A stretch of DNA of 64,000 nucleotides from JAFAMS01 sp049520515 (lineage in GTDB: Bacteria > Vulcanimicrobiota > Vulcanimicrobiia > Vulcanimicrobiales > Vulcanimicrobiaceae), in assembly GCA_049520515.1 (NCBI GenBank), contig JBEKPS010000009.1, positions 52,375 to 116,374 of the forward strand, read 5' to 3'. Positions 7,958-16,451 of this stretch are shown piece by piece (the first letter of the stretch is position 1; each line of letters opens with the position of its first letter). A model generated the notes under the pieces. That model was not told the DNA's origin and ran no database searches. It saw only the letters and a program-made list of their open reading frames with translations. The position numbers were made by a program, and so were the translations under genes.

Positions 7958-8847
7958 CGGCGCAGCTCGCTTGCGATCTCGACAACGTTCGTCGCCTCGA
8001 GCTCGGCGAGCAAATCGGGGAGCACCGCATGAAGATCACCAAGCAACGGCAAGCCCGCGCGTGCGACGTCGATTTCCGAAAGATCGATGTCGGCGCGGAC
8101 GATGCAGGCATCAAGCGGGCCGGCCGCTACGATCACTTCGCCGCGGGGGCCGATCACTTGCGAGCTTCCGGTCATCCCTTTGCCGCCCTCGAAGCCTGCG
8201 AGCCCCGCATAAACGATGAAGACGCCGTGCTCGCTCGCATAATTTTGCAGGAGCGAACGCCAGCGCCCGATGCTTTCCAATTCGCCCTGCTTCTGAATAC
8301 CGCGTCCGGGCGAAGCGCTCGGGATCAAGAATAACCGTGCACCCTTGACGGCGGCAATCGTCGGAACGATCCCGTGCCACGCGTCCTCGCAGATCATGAT
8401 CGCGGCACGACCGAACGCGGTGGGAAACGCTTCTAAGCGTTTCCCCCGTGAATGGAAGCGTTCTTCGTCAAAGACACCGTAGGTCGGCAAGAATAGCTTG
8501 CGATGAACGTGGACGATCTGCGTAGACCCTGACGGATCGAGCTTCGCGTACACGGCGCTGTTGTAATACGTCCCTTCATCGTTTTCAAAAAAACCGCTGA
8601 CGATGTCGACCGGTTTGTGCGCGCCCGACGCGTGCCAGGCAGTGCCGAGTCTGCGTGCAAACGCTGCAGAGCTCTCCGCCAGCTCGTAGACGCCGCCTTC
8701 AAGAAAATAGCCGGTCAGCGCAGCTTCGGGCAGCGCCACGAGATCAGGCGGATCCTCGTGCAGCTCCTTGAACGCGTCGATCAGATCGCGAACGTTGGCA
8801 TCGCGGTCGCCTTTGCGCGGCTTGGTTTGAACGATCGCGATCTTCAC
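7954..8847 (-). CDS. Carbon-nitrogen hydrolase (nitrilase superfamily), likely glutaminase partner of NadE
   Basis: A 297-residue nitrilase-fold amidase with the complete Glu-Lys-Cys triad: Glu41 in LPEAALTGY, Lys117 in HRKLFLPTYG and Cys153 in MICEDAWHG. The CEDAW and RKLFLPTYGVFDE sequences match the glutaminase domain of glutamine-dependent NAD synthetases rather than generic nitrilases. The gene overlaps nadE by 4 bp and the upstream flavoprotein gene by 4 bp, with a GTG start at 8847. It would supply ammonia from glutamine to NadE, as a split version of the usual fusion. Confidence 0.9.
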   Translation of the reverse strand: MKIAIVQTKPRKGDRDANVRDLIDAFKELHEDPPDLVALPEAALTGYFLEGGVYELAESSAAFARRLGTAWHASGAHKPVDIVSGFFENDEGTYYNSAVYAKLDPSGSTQIVHVHRKLFLPTYGVFDEERFHSRGKRLEAFPTAFGRAAIMICEDAWHGIVPTIAAVKGARLFLIPSASPGRGIQKQGELESIGRWRSLLQNYASEHGVFIVYAGLAGFEGGKGMTGSSQVIGPRGEVIVAAGPLDACIVRADIDLSEIDVARAGLPLLGDLHAVLPDLLAELEATNVVEIASELRR

Positions 8848-10277
8848 GGTACGGCCGCTGCCACCGGAAGATCGCCGCGCTGCGCTGCCATCCGCGTGCC
8901 TTCGATCCGCACGACCAGCTCTTCCGCTGGATACGTAAGAATCTCTGCGAGCGTGGGGTGCAGATGCGGGATGCGCACGAAATCAAAGACCGTTGAGTGA
9001 AAGTGCATGGCCGCGATCGCTTCGTGAATCAAGTCTGAGGCTTCGGGGCCGAGGATCTGCACGCCCAGGATGCAGCCGTCTTCGGGATCGGCAAGCATCT
9101 TTACGAAGCCTTTGGTCTTGCCGATTGAGATGGCCTTACCGTGATCGCTGAACAGATACGTCGCCTTCAAATATGGCCGGTTGGCTGCAGTGAGTTCCGC
9201 CTCGGTTTCGCCCGCGACCGCAACCTGGGGATCGCTGAAGATCGTGTGTGCCTTCGAGAGCGAGTAGTCAATTGCATCACGCGTTCCGCCCATCGCGTTG
9301 CGCGCTGCGATCTCGCCTTGCTGAATGGCAACGTGCACGAGCGGATAACGCCCGGTCACATCCCCGATCGCAAAGATGCGCGGGTTCGACGTACGCAGTG
9401 TTGCGTCGACGTCGATTCCGGAGATCGGATGGTATTTCACACCGGCGCGCTCGAGCTGGAGGCCGGACGTGTTCGGTACGCGGCCGAGCGCGTAGAAAAT
9501 CTCTTCGGCCTCGATCGCGTGCTCTTCGCCGCCTTTGCGGTAGACGACGCGTTTGAGTTTTCCATTTCGCTCGACGCGCGAGACGGTCGCCTCGCCGACG
9601 ATGCGGATACCTTCGTCGCGCAGATACCCCGTCAACGCCACCGCGACGTCTTCATCGACGTCGGTGAGAAGTCGCGGTTTACGAATGAGGATCGTCGTCG
9701 CGACACCGACCCGTGAGAAGAACTGGCCAAGCTCGACCGCAACGTAACCACCGCCGAGGACGATGATCGAGCTAGGCGGCGAGTTCAAATCAAGCGCCGC
9801 GTCGCTATCAATATAACCCGTCTCTTCCAGACCGGGGAAAATCGACGGAGCAACGACGCTCCCGGTCGCCACGACGAAATTCGAAGCGTGCAAGATAATA
9901 TCGTCGCCGACCCGCAGCGTGTTCTCGTCGACGAAGGACGCCATGCCCTCATAGAGATCGAATGTCTCGAGTCCCTCGATCCTGTAGTCGGCGAAGCCTT
10001 TGATGACTTCTCGCTTACGTTCGATCATGGCGCGATAATCGACGTGCGGCTCGGCCGAACGAACGCCGAGCACGTCCGACTCTCGGATGGCGTGCATCAA
10101 ATCGCCGCTGGCGATCAGCGTCTTGCTCGGCATGCATCCGTTCAGGATGCAGAGGCCTCCAAGCGGACCAACATCCGCGATAGCAACACGCGCGCCGAGG
10201 TCGCGCGCGGTCCGGGCCGCGGCGTACCCGCCGGAGCCGCCTCCGATGATGACAAGGTCGTAATTGTGTTCGGTCAT
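8844..10277 (-). CDS. Dihydrolipoyl-dehydrogenase-like pyridine nucleotide-disulfide oxidoreductase
   Basis: A 477-residue flavoprotein with FAD motif IIGGGSGGYAA, redox cysteines 43 and 48 in GGLCILNGCMPSK, a second NAD motif VLGGGYVAVELGQF, the FAD motif IFAIGDVTG and the C-terminal HPTLAE base. This combination points to the lipoamide dehydrogenase/mercuric reductase class. ATG 10277 begins TEHNYDLVIIGG, the normal N-terminus. No lipoate acyltransferase or 2-oxoacid dehydrogenase genes are adjacent, so the physiological partner is unclear. Located 31 bp downstream of glpX. Confidence 0.9.
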   Translation of the reverse strand: MTEHNYDLVIIGGGSGGYAAARTARDLGARVAIADVGPLGGLCILNGCMPSKTLIASGDLMHAIRESDVLGVRSAEPHVDYRAMIERKREVIKGFADYRIEGLETFDLYEGMASFVDENTLRVGDDIILHASNFVVATGSVVAPSIFPGLEETGYIDSDAALDLNSPPSSIIVLGGGYVAVELGQFFSRVGVATTILIRKPRLLTDVDEDVAVALTGYLRDEGIRIVGEATVSRVERNGKLKRVVYRKGGEEHAIEAEEIFYALGRVPNTSGLQLERAGVKYHPISGIDVDATLRTSNPRIFAIGDVTGRYPLVHVAIQQGEIAARNAMGGTRDAIDYSLSKAHTIFSDPQVAVAGETEAELTAANRPYLKATYLFSDHGKAISIGKTKGFVKMLADPEDGCILGVQILGPEASDLIHEAIAAMHFHSTVFDFVRIPHLHPTLAEILTYPAEELVVRIEGTRMAAQRGDLPVAAAVP

Positions 10278-10308
10278 GAGCTTTCGGGGGCTACCGCCTC
10301 TGCCTAGT

Positions 10309-11301
10309 CTATTTCGCGCGGTACGGTTTGGCCCCAAGCCTGTGGACACTCTCGATGTGCCGCACGGTTCCGCTTTGAGCGTGCATCAGGATCGAGTGCG
10401 TTCGTGCCGAGTTCCCATAGAAGCGTACGCCGCGGACTAAGTCGCCGTCCGTTATGCCGGTTGCGACAAACATCAGATGCTTCCCGGGAGCCAGATCCTC
10501 CATGGTGAGGATGCGGTCGAGATCCCCGAAGCCCATGGCTTTGGCGCGTTGAGCTTCCTCGTCGTTCCGGGGTTTGAGCCGTCCCATGAATCCGCCGCCC
10601 AGACACTTGAGTGCAGCTGCCGCCAAAACGCCCTCGGGCGCGCCGCCGGTTCCCATGCAAGCGTGCACACCCGTGCCCTCGATCGCAGTCGCAATCGCGG
10701 CATCGACGTCGCCGTCCGAGATAAGCTTGATGCGCGCGCCCGCATCGCGGACTGCCGTAATCAAATCTTTATGACGCGGACGATCCAAAATGATGACCGT
10801 GATGTCGTTGATCGCGCGCTCCAGCGCATTGGCGACTGCATTCAAGTTGTCCGATACTTTCGCGTCGATGTGCACGTACGGTGCCGCACGCGGTCCAACC
10901 GCGAGCTTTTGCATGTATGAGTCCGGCGCGTGCAGCAGTCCGCCGCGTTCGGAGATCGCCATGACCGCAATCGAGTTCGGAAGCCCGTTCGCAACCAGAT
11001 TCGTACCTTCGACGGGATCGACGGCGATGTCGACCTCCATGCCGCCGCGTCCGAGCTCTTCGCCGATGAACAGCATCGGCGCTTCGTCACGTTCGCCTTC
11101 ACCGATCACGATACGACCCGAAATCTGCATGTCGTTAAGCGCATCGCGCATTTTTTCAACGGCGGCGCCGTCGGCGATATTGCGTTCGCCGCGACCCATC
11201 CAGCGCGAGGCGTTGAGCGCCGCTTCTTCGGTTACACGCACAAAGTCGAGCGAATCCGTCGGATACTCGCTGACAAAGCGCGGAATCATCGTGGTCGTCA
11301 T
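10309..11301 (-). CDS. glpX: Class II fructose-1,6-bisphosphatase
   Basis: A 330-residue GlpX phosphatase (gluconeogenesis, or the Calvin cycle where present). Diagnostic sequences are VIGEGERDEAPML, the metal-binding DPVEGTN and GTGGAPEGVLAAAALKCLGG. A strong GGGGAGGGAG Shine-Dalgarno precedes ATG 11301, the best ribosome-binding site of this operon, which suggests it is the first gene of the minus-strand run reaching cinA and the epimerase. Confidence 0.95.
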   Translation of the reverse strand: MTTTMIPRFVSEYPTDSLDFVRVTEEAALNASRWMGRGERNIADGAAVEKMRDALNDMQISGRIVIGEGERDEAPMLFIGEELGRGGMEVDIAVDPVEGTNLVANGLPNSIAVMAISERGGLLHAPDSYMQKLAVGPRAAPYVHIDAKVSDNLNAVANALERAINDITVIILDRPRHKDLITAVRDAGARIKLISDGDVDAAIATAIEGTGVHACMGTGGAPEGVLAAAALKCLGGGFMGRLKPRNDEEAQRAKAMGFGDLDRILTMEDLAPGKHLMFVATGITDGDLVRGVRFYGNSARTHSILMHAQSGTVRHIESVHRLGAKPYRAK

Positions 11302-11384
11302 TTCTCGCTCCCTCCCCTAACCGTCGCTTCCCTATGCTTGCACGGGACCCCTAACCTGCCAAATGTCCCAAGGGAAGGGGACGC
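11302..11384. promoter_or_regulatory. Divergent intergenic region, glpX and PIG-V-like gene
   Basis: An 83-bp gap between divergent genes must hold both promoters. It contains the glpX ribosome-binding site, an AAGGGAAGGGGA Shine-Dalgarno just before the GTG at 11385, and an imperfect inverted repeat (GGGAC/GTCCC). No convincing -35/-10 pair could be fixed by eye. Confidence 0.4.
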
Positions 11385-12923
11385 GTGCAACCCGAAACGC
11401 GTCGCGTCGTGGCCAGTAGAACCACTGTGCTAACTCCCTATCTGAGCAGCACCGGCATCGCCCCTCTCCTGATCGTTAGCGCAGCGGGTGCAACGCTCGG
11501 CTTCTTCGGATTTTATGCGTTCGTCTTGCGCGTGCGCGCGTCGGTCGCGGTCGATGAAATGGTTTTCTTGGTCGCCATCCCGGCCGGGATCGTCGCGGCG
11601 CTGATTGTTTGGAACGCGTATGCGCGCTTCTTTGCGCGACACTGTGCCGTCTCGCTCGAGACCGCACTCACCGCAGACTCCTTCTCGTGGCTGGCGCTCC
11701 TGATCATGTGGGTCGGTTTTCTGCGTCCGTTCGGCGCCAGTGCAACCGGACGCGGTGTCGCGATTGCGCTGGTAACGTTTGCGTTCGTCAAACTGTTCGC
11801 TGCCGCGCGATTCAACAATGCCGTTCGCGACGTTGCGATTACGTTCGTCGTCAGCCGCGCCGCAATCATCGTCATCGCAGAGCTGGCCGCGATGGTCGTC
11901 GCACAGCGTCCCGGTACGCACGTCGCCGTATCGTCGATTCCGATCCTCGCAGTCTGGGGACGTTGGGATGCCGTGCACTACATCGACATAGCGTCGACCG
12001 GATACTACGGCACCGACATGGCGTTCTTTCCGCTGTATCCTCTGTTGATCTCGCTGCTCGGGATGCTCACCGGCAGCCATCTCGTTGCCGGTCTCGTCAT
12101 CTCGAACGCCGCGCTGTTCATAGGACTGATTTTCTTCTATAAGCTCGTCGAGCATCAATATAACCGCCACGTCGCGCACCGCGCCGTCTTCTACATCTCC
12201 ATTTTTCCGACAGCGATCTTCTTCTCGGCCATCTACACGGAGTCGCTCTTCCTGGCTCTAACGGTCGCATCGTTTTACTTCATCCGCGAGCACAAGTGGT
12301 GGCTTGCGGGGATCATCGGATTTTTTGCAGCGTTGACGCGCGTCGAAGGCGTGCTGCTCGTCGTGCCGATGGCGATCGAATGGCTGCGCTCGCCCGGTGC
12401 GCGTCAGGCCTTCCAATATCCGCTCGAGCAGCTGGTGCGTCCACTTGCCGGGATGGCGCTGATCCCGCTTGGCCTGTTGTCGTATATGTCGTATCTCTGG
12501 ATTCTCACGGGCGATCCATTGTATTTCTCGCACGTGCAGACCAATTGGCACCGGCATTTAGCGCCGCCCTGGGTGAGCTTGCGCAACAGCTTCACCTTGC
12601 TCGGAAACGCACACAACGGGAACGCGGTGGCGAATCAGTTTCTCGAGCTGTTCTTCACGGTCATGATGATCGTGCTTCTGATTGCGGCGTTCCGCCGGCT
12701 TTCGCCGACGTATTGGAGCTACATGGCGCTCTCGATTCTCGTCCCGATGTCGACGTCGAGCCTCATGAGCATGCCGCGCTTCGCGCTCGTTCTTTTCCCG
12801 ATGTTCGTCGTAATGGGCCTGTGGGGTTCACGGCCGTCGGTCAACAACGCCATCGTGGCGTTTTCGCTTCCACTGCTCGGTCTCTTCACGGTTCTCTTTG
12901 CCGACTGGTATTGGGTTGCCTGA
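11385..12923 (+). CDS. PIG-V-like (GT76) mannosyltransferase, polytopic membrane protein
   Basis: A 512-residue GT-C-fold membrane glycosyltransferase with about ten hydrophobic segments. The loop WGRWDAVHYIDIASTGYYG followed by FFPLYPLLI is the signature region of bacterial PIG-V/GPI-mannosyltransferase-II-like enzymes, which use polyprenyl-phosphate sugars on the outer face of the membrane. GTG 11385 has a good AAGGGGA Shine-Dalgarno. GtrA (polyprenyl-linked sugar flipping) and a GT39-like transferase follow with overlaps, so the three may build one exported glycan. Confidence 0.8.
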   Translation: MQPETRRVVASRTTVLTPYLSSTGIAPLLIVSAAGATLGFFGFYAFVLRVRASVAVDEMVFLVAIPAGIVAALIVWNAYARFFARHCAVSLETALTADSFSWLALLIMWVGFLRPFGASATGRGVAIALVTFAFVKLFAAARFNNAVRDVAITFVVSRAAIIVIAELAAMVVAQRPGTHVAVSSIPILAVWGRWDAVHYIDIASTGYYGTDMAFFPLYPLLISLLGMLTGSHLVAGLVISNAALFIGLIFFYKLVEHQYNRHVAHRAVFYISIFPTAIFFSAIYTESLFLALTVASFYFIREHKWWLAGIIGFFAALTRVEGVLLVVPMAIEWLRSPGARQAFQYPLEQLVRPLAGMALIPLGLLSYMSYLWILTGDPLYFSHVQTNWHRHLAPPWVSLRNSFTLLGNAHNGNAVANQFLELFFTVMMIVLLIAAFRRLSPTYWSYMALSILVPMSTSSLMSMPRFALVLFPMFVVMGLWGSRPSVNNAIVAFSLPLLGLFTVLFADWYWVA

Positions 12924-13362
12924 GACCGCAGGCGGTGCCGCCTCGCTGATCGGACGCATCACGCAGCGGCGTGGCATCCGGCAGTTCGTCAAGTTCGCGA
13001 TCGTCGGAACATCGGGATTTGCCGTGAACGGCGTGGTCTTCACGCTTCTGCAGCTGCCGCTCGCGATCGACCAGCGCGAGACATGGTACTACCTGATTTT
13101 CTCCGTCGCATTCATGGCCGGCGGCGTCTCAAACTATTTCCTCAACCGCGTCTGGACGTTTCGCTCGACCGGACACGCGCTTGGCGAAGGCGCAAAGTTT
13201 CTCACCGTCTCTGCGATCGCGCTGTGCGTCAGCTTGATCGTGTCGCTCGCCGCCTCGCCGCTGTTGGGGAAAGGCCACAAGCTGTGGTTCGTCTCAACCT
13301 GTGCGGGCATCGTCGTGAACTTCTTCGTGAATAAGTATTGGACGTTCCGGTCCGTTCTCTAG
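12898..13362 (+). CDS. GtrA-family membrane protein
   Basis: A small four-helix membrane protein of about 154 residues. The pattern QFVKFAIVGTSGFAVNG, then GGVSNYFLNRVWTF, and C-terminal NFFVNKYWTF is the GtrA family hallmark. GtrA proteins are thought to flip or present undecaprenyl-phosphate-linked sugars for glycan modification. Start may be TTG 12898 or TTG 12916, both inside the end of the preceding transferase gene. Coupling to two GT-C transferases supports the flippase role. Confidence 0.85.
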   Translation: MPTGIGLPETAGGAASLIGRITQRRGIRQFVKFAIVGTSGFAVNGVVFTLLQLPLAIDQRETWYYLIFSVAFMAGGVSNYFLNRVWTFRSTGHALGEGAKFLTVSAIALCVSLIVSLAASPLLGKGHKLWFVSTCAGIVVNFFVNKYWTFRSVL

Positions 13363-14879
13363 ACCCGACGAAGTACTGGTGGTGGGTACTCGGAGCAATC
13401 GTTCTGCTCGCACTCGGGCTTCGGCTCGTCGGACTGCACGATCCGATCATGGATCATCCGCAATGGCGCCAAGGCGACACTGCGGCGATCGCGCGGAACT
13501 TCGCACAGCTCGATTTCAACATCTTCTATCCGCAGACCGACTATGACGGGCCGCCGCCGAACTACGTCGAGCTCGAGTTGCAGATCGTCCCGTATCTTGC
13601 CGCGATTGGTTACAAGATTTTCGGAGTACACGAAGTCTTCGGCCGCCTGATCTCGATCGGTTTTTCGCTCGGGACCATCGTCGTCATCGCCTATTTCGGC
13701 CGGTGGCTGTTCGAATCGGCCTTCGTCGGCCTGGTCGCCGCGCTGCTGTTCGCGATTTTCCCGGGCAGCATCTACTACGGACGGACGTTCATGCCGGACA
13801 CGGCGATGACGTTCTTCTTTACGCTCGCACTCTATGCGTCGGCACGGACGCTACTCGCACCCGCTGGGAAAACGATCCCGTGGAAGGAGATCGGATGCGC
13901 CGCTTTGCTCGCGCTCGCGTTTCTCGCGAAGCCGGTATCGGCACTCGCGATCATTCCGCTCGCGTGTATTGGCCGGCTGCGAAGCCTGGTTGTGATCGTC
14001 CCGGCTGCGATCTCGCTGTGGCTCTACCTTCGCGAAGTCAATTCGCACGCCGAGTGGCATTGGGCAAGCGGCATCACGCGCGAGCATGTCATTCCGTCGC
14101 TCTTACAAGCGCTCGTTTCACCCCACGCGTTCGTCGCCAAGTCTGTTGTGCTGCTGACGACGATCCCCTCGATGCTCAGCACGACGATGCTGGGCCCGGT
14201 GGGATTCGCTCTCGCGGTGCTCGGGTTCTTGACACCGCTCCGTTCACGCTCGAACGTTCTTCTGTATTCGTGGCTCGTCGCGGCGGTGCTCTACGCGTTC
14301 GTGGTCGTCACCGTCGAACGCGTCGACTACTATCTGTATCCGGTTCTGCCTCTCGCCGCGCTCGCGGGTGGCGCATTTATCCGGACGTTTGCGGCGCTGT
14401 GGTCGGAGGCCTCAGAGCGTCTGCAGAATGTGGCGCTTGCCGGTGCCGCCGTGGCTCTGATCGTCGTCATCGGCGACAACGCTGCGCAGATACAGCCGTA
14501 CTACTATTATAAGCGCACCGTTTATCTCGAAGCGCGCCGCCTCCACACGCTACTCGCACCGGGTGCGCTCGTCGTCATGGCGCACTACGATCCATCGATA
14601 CTGTATTACATGCAGCACAAAGGTTGGGAAGAGGATCCCTTGCTCTGGACGCCGTTCGACCAGCAAAGCGCAATCCGCAAAGGGGCTCGGTATTTTATTG
14701 CCGTCGAACAAAATCGGTTTGCAAAGAACGCAGAGCTATACGCTTGGATGCAGCGATTCCCGTTGCTCCCGGGCAGCGGCATTTGGCCGGTCTACGAAAC
14801 CGACTCCGCCAAGATCTTGCCGGGCGCCGAAGACAGATGGCAAGAGTTCCGGCGCCGCGAGAAAGCCGGTAAACATTGA
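13338..14879 (+). CDS. GT39/ArnT-like membrane glycosyltransferase
   Basis: A 513-residue integral membrane transferase of the dolichyl-phosphate-mannose protein mannosyltransferase/ArnT group. The first periplasmic loop contains HPQWRQGDTAAIARNF, with an acidic residue typical of the catalytic region, followed by many hydrophobic helices and a C-terminal soluble part with IWPVYETDSAKIL. The TTG start lies inside gtrA. Probably moves a sugar from a polyprenyl-phosphate donor to lipid, protein or glycan. Acceptor unknown. Confidence 0.8.
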   Translation: MDVPVRSLDPTKYWWWVLGAIVLLALGLRLVGLHDPIMDHPQWRQGDTAAIARNFAQLDFNIFYPQTDYDGPPPNYVELELQIVPYLAAIGYKIFGVHEVFGRLISIGFSLGTIVVIAYFGRWLFESAFVGLVAALLFAIFPGSIYYGRTFMPDTAMTFFFTLALYASARTLLAPAGKTIPWKEIGCAALLALAFLAKPVSALAIIPLACIGRLRSLVVIVPAAISLWLYLREVNSHAEWHWASGITREHVIPSLLQALVSPHAFVAKSVVLLTTIPSMLSTTMLGPVGFALAVLGFLTPLRSRSNVLLYSWLVAAVLYAFVVVTVERVDYYLYPVLPLAALAGGAFIRTFAALWSEASERLQNVALAGAAVALIVVIGDNAAQIQPYYYYKRTVYLEARRLHTLLAPGALVVMAHYDPSILYYMQHKGWEEDPLLWTPFDQQSAIRKGARYFIAVEQNRFAKNAELYAWMQRFPLLPGSGIWPVYETDSAKILPGAEDRWQEFRRREKAGKH

Positions 14880-14893
14880 GCGCGACAACCCCG

Positions 14894-15550
14894 CTAGGGT
14901 AGCGGCAAAAGCGAGGACGGCGCGCCGAGATGGTCCGTCTCGGTTTCTCCTGTTCCCGTTTCGACTGTCTGACGGAAGCGCGTGAGCCGCGCTGTGTTGC
15001 GCGTTACCTCGCTGGTTAGCTCGTATGAGTTTTCAATAGCGCGCGTGATGTCGACCGTATCATAGCTGTACTGAAAGCGCTTTAGGCCGGCTACGATCGA
15101 TGCGTTGAGCGTCTTGAGGGCCGTATACGAACGAATGAGATCGAGGCCCGCGGCCTTATAGGCTGGATAGTTTGAGATGACGATCTCGCGCTTGAGACGC
15201 GCTTGTGAAAGCTGCTGGCGAAGATCCATGACGGCGGTGTTGTTTGGCGAGATCTTCTCGGCGGACGAAAGGTAGTTGATCGCATCCTCGAGCTTGCCGA
15301 GACGATACGCCTCCTCCGCCAACGTCAGCTGCACGGAGATCGCACCGGCACGTGCGTGCGCATCCTGCGGATTGATATCCAGCGCCAGCCGATAGGCGAG
15401 CGCCGCGTCTTTGAGATTCCGCGACTCGAGCGCACGATCGCCCTGGTGATCGCGCGTACGCACGATCCACGACTCGACCGAACCCGCGCATCCCGACAGC
15501 ATGACCGTCGCGATTGCGGGAAGGAGTACGAGCACCAGTTTCTTGAGCAT
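14894..15550 (-). CDS. TPR-containing lipoprotein
   Basis: A 218-residue predicted lipoprotein: a basic N-terminus, hydrophobic core and the lipobox LSGC with the modified Cys at residue 21. Residues about 35-120 form two to three tetratricopeptide-like helical hairpins (ALAYRLALDINPQDA, AINYLSSAEKISPNN), then a longer helical tail. Probably an envelope scaffold. It is the last gene of the proS-M16-Amj run, ending 14 bp from the convergent GT39-like gene. No specific function recognised. Confidence 0.75.
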   Translation of the reverse strand: MLKKLVLVLLPAIATVMLSGCAGSVESWIVRTRDHQGDRALESRNLKDAALAYRLALDINPQDAHARAGAISVQLTLAEEAYRLGKLEDAINYLSSAEKISPNNTAVMDLRQQLSQARLKREIVISNYPAYKAAGLDLIRSYTALKTLNASIVAGLKRFQYSYDTVDITRAIENSYELTSEVTRNTARLTRFRQTVETGTGETETDHLGAPSSLLPLP

Positions 15551-15569
15551 CAGTCTACCTTATGCAGGC

Positions 15570-16442
15570 CTACTTGCTGAATCCGTGCACGAAGAGCGAC
15601 GCCACATGGGAAATCGCCCACGCACCGGGCCACAACAAGAGCTGAGAGAGAATCGTCCCACAGATAGCCGTAACCGTCAGGCCGACGACCATCGCACGAA
15701 TCGAATTCAGCGAACGTTCGCCTTTGACCGCTTGATCGACCATCAGCGCGGACGTTGGGTCAACGAAGAACGTGAACGCCAAGGTTCCGACTCCGTTGAC
15801 GATACCGGAGAGGCCGGCCGCCGTCGTGCGCGCATCCAAATTGAGGACGCTGCCGTAATATGCCGACGGGACGCCGATCGCATAGATCGCCATCACGACC
15901 AGGTTTCCGATGAGCAGCTTGGGTGGAATCGCTTCGCGCGTATACGCCAGGATCGTTCGAATCTCGGGAAGCCGGATACTCGAAAGCACGTCCATCATGA
16001 CGCGCGGGTCGCCCAGGCGAATGAGTGCCTGCAGAACGGAGTTGCGCCGTTCGAATGAGCGAATGCCGCGTGCAAAGAGATGGATGAACATCGGCAGCAA
16101 CAGTGCGCCGACGCATGTGCCGATCGTCCCCGCCGCGACGATCAGTCGCATTTGCGTATCGAACGTCGCAACCACATCCGGCGGAACCGCAGACAGCTTC
16201 GCGGTAAGCGCCGGACGCGTTGCGTTGTCGGCCAGCGCACCCAGCGACGGCGTCAGAAACAGCGCTGCCAAGCGGCTCGCGGTGACGAACAGATTGAAGA
16301 GCGAGATGGAGACCGCAATCCGGTGCGTTTGGACGCCGGCGTAGCGAGCAGCATACGCACCGATCTGAATCGCTTGCGTGACGCCGTTCAGCGCCATCGC
16401 AACGATGAGCTGCGTGGCCCATAGGGATGCCGTCGAGGTCAC
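15570..16442 (-). CDS. amj: Amj-type (DUF2837) lipid II flippase-like membrane protein
   Basis: A 290-residue polytopic membrane protein. The N-terminal half, with YAARYAGVQTHRIAVSISL then a conserved segment ASRLAALFLTPSLGALAD, follows the layout of Amj (YdaH of Bacillus), the alternative to MurJ that flips lipid II. The GTG start at 16442 is 9 bp after the M16 peptidase. Assignment rests on remembered family pattern, so the family call is better supported than the substrate. In this glycan-rich region it could also flip another polyprenyl-linked precursor. Confidence 0.7.
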   Translation of the reverse strand: MTSTASLWATQLIVAMALNGVTQAIQIGAYAARYAGVQTHRIAVSISLFNLFVTASRLAALFLTPSLGALADNATRPALTAKLSAVPPDVVATFDTQMRLIVAAGTIGTCVGALLLPMFIHLFARGIRSFERRNSVLQALIRLGDPRVMMDVLSSIRLPEIRTILAYTREAIPPKLLIGNLVVMAIYAIGVPSAYYGSVLNLDARTTAAGLSGIVNGVGTLAFTFFVDPTSALMVDQAVKGERSLNSIRAMVVGLTVTAICGTILSQLLLWPGAWAISHVASLFVHGFSK

Positions 16443-16451
16443 GAGCGCTGC

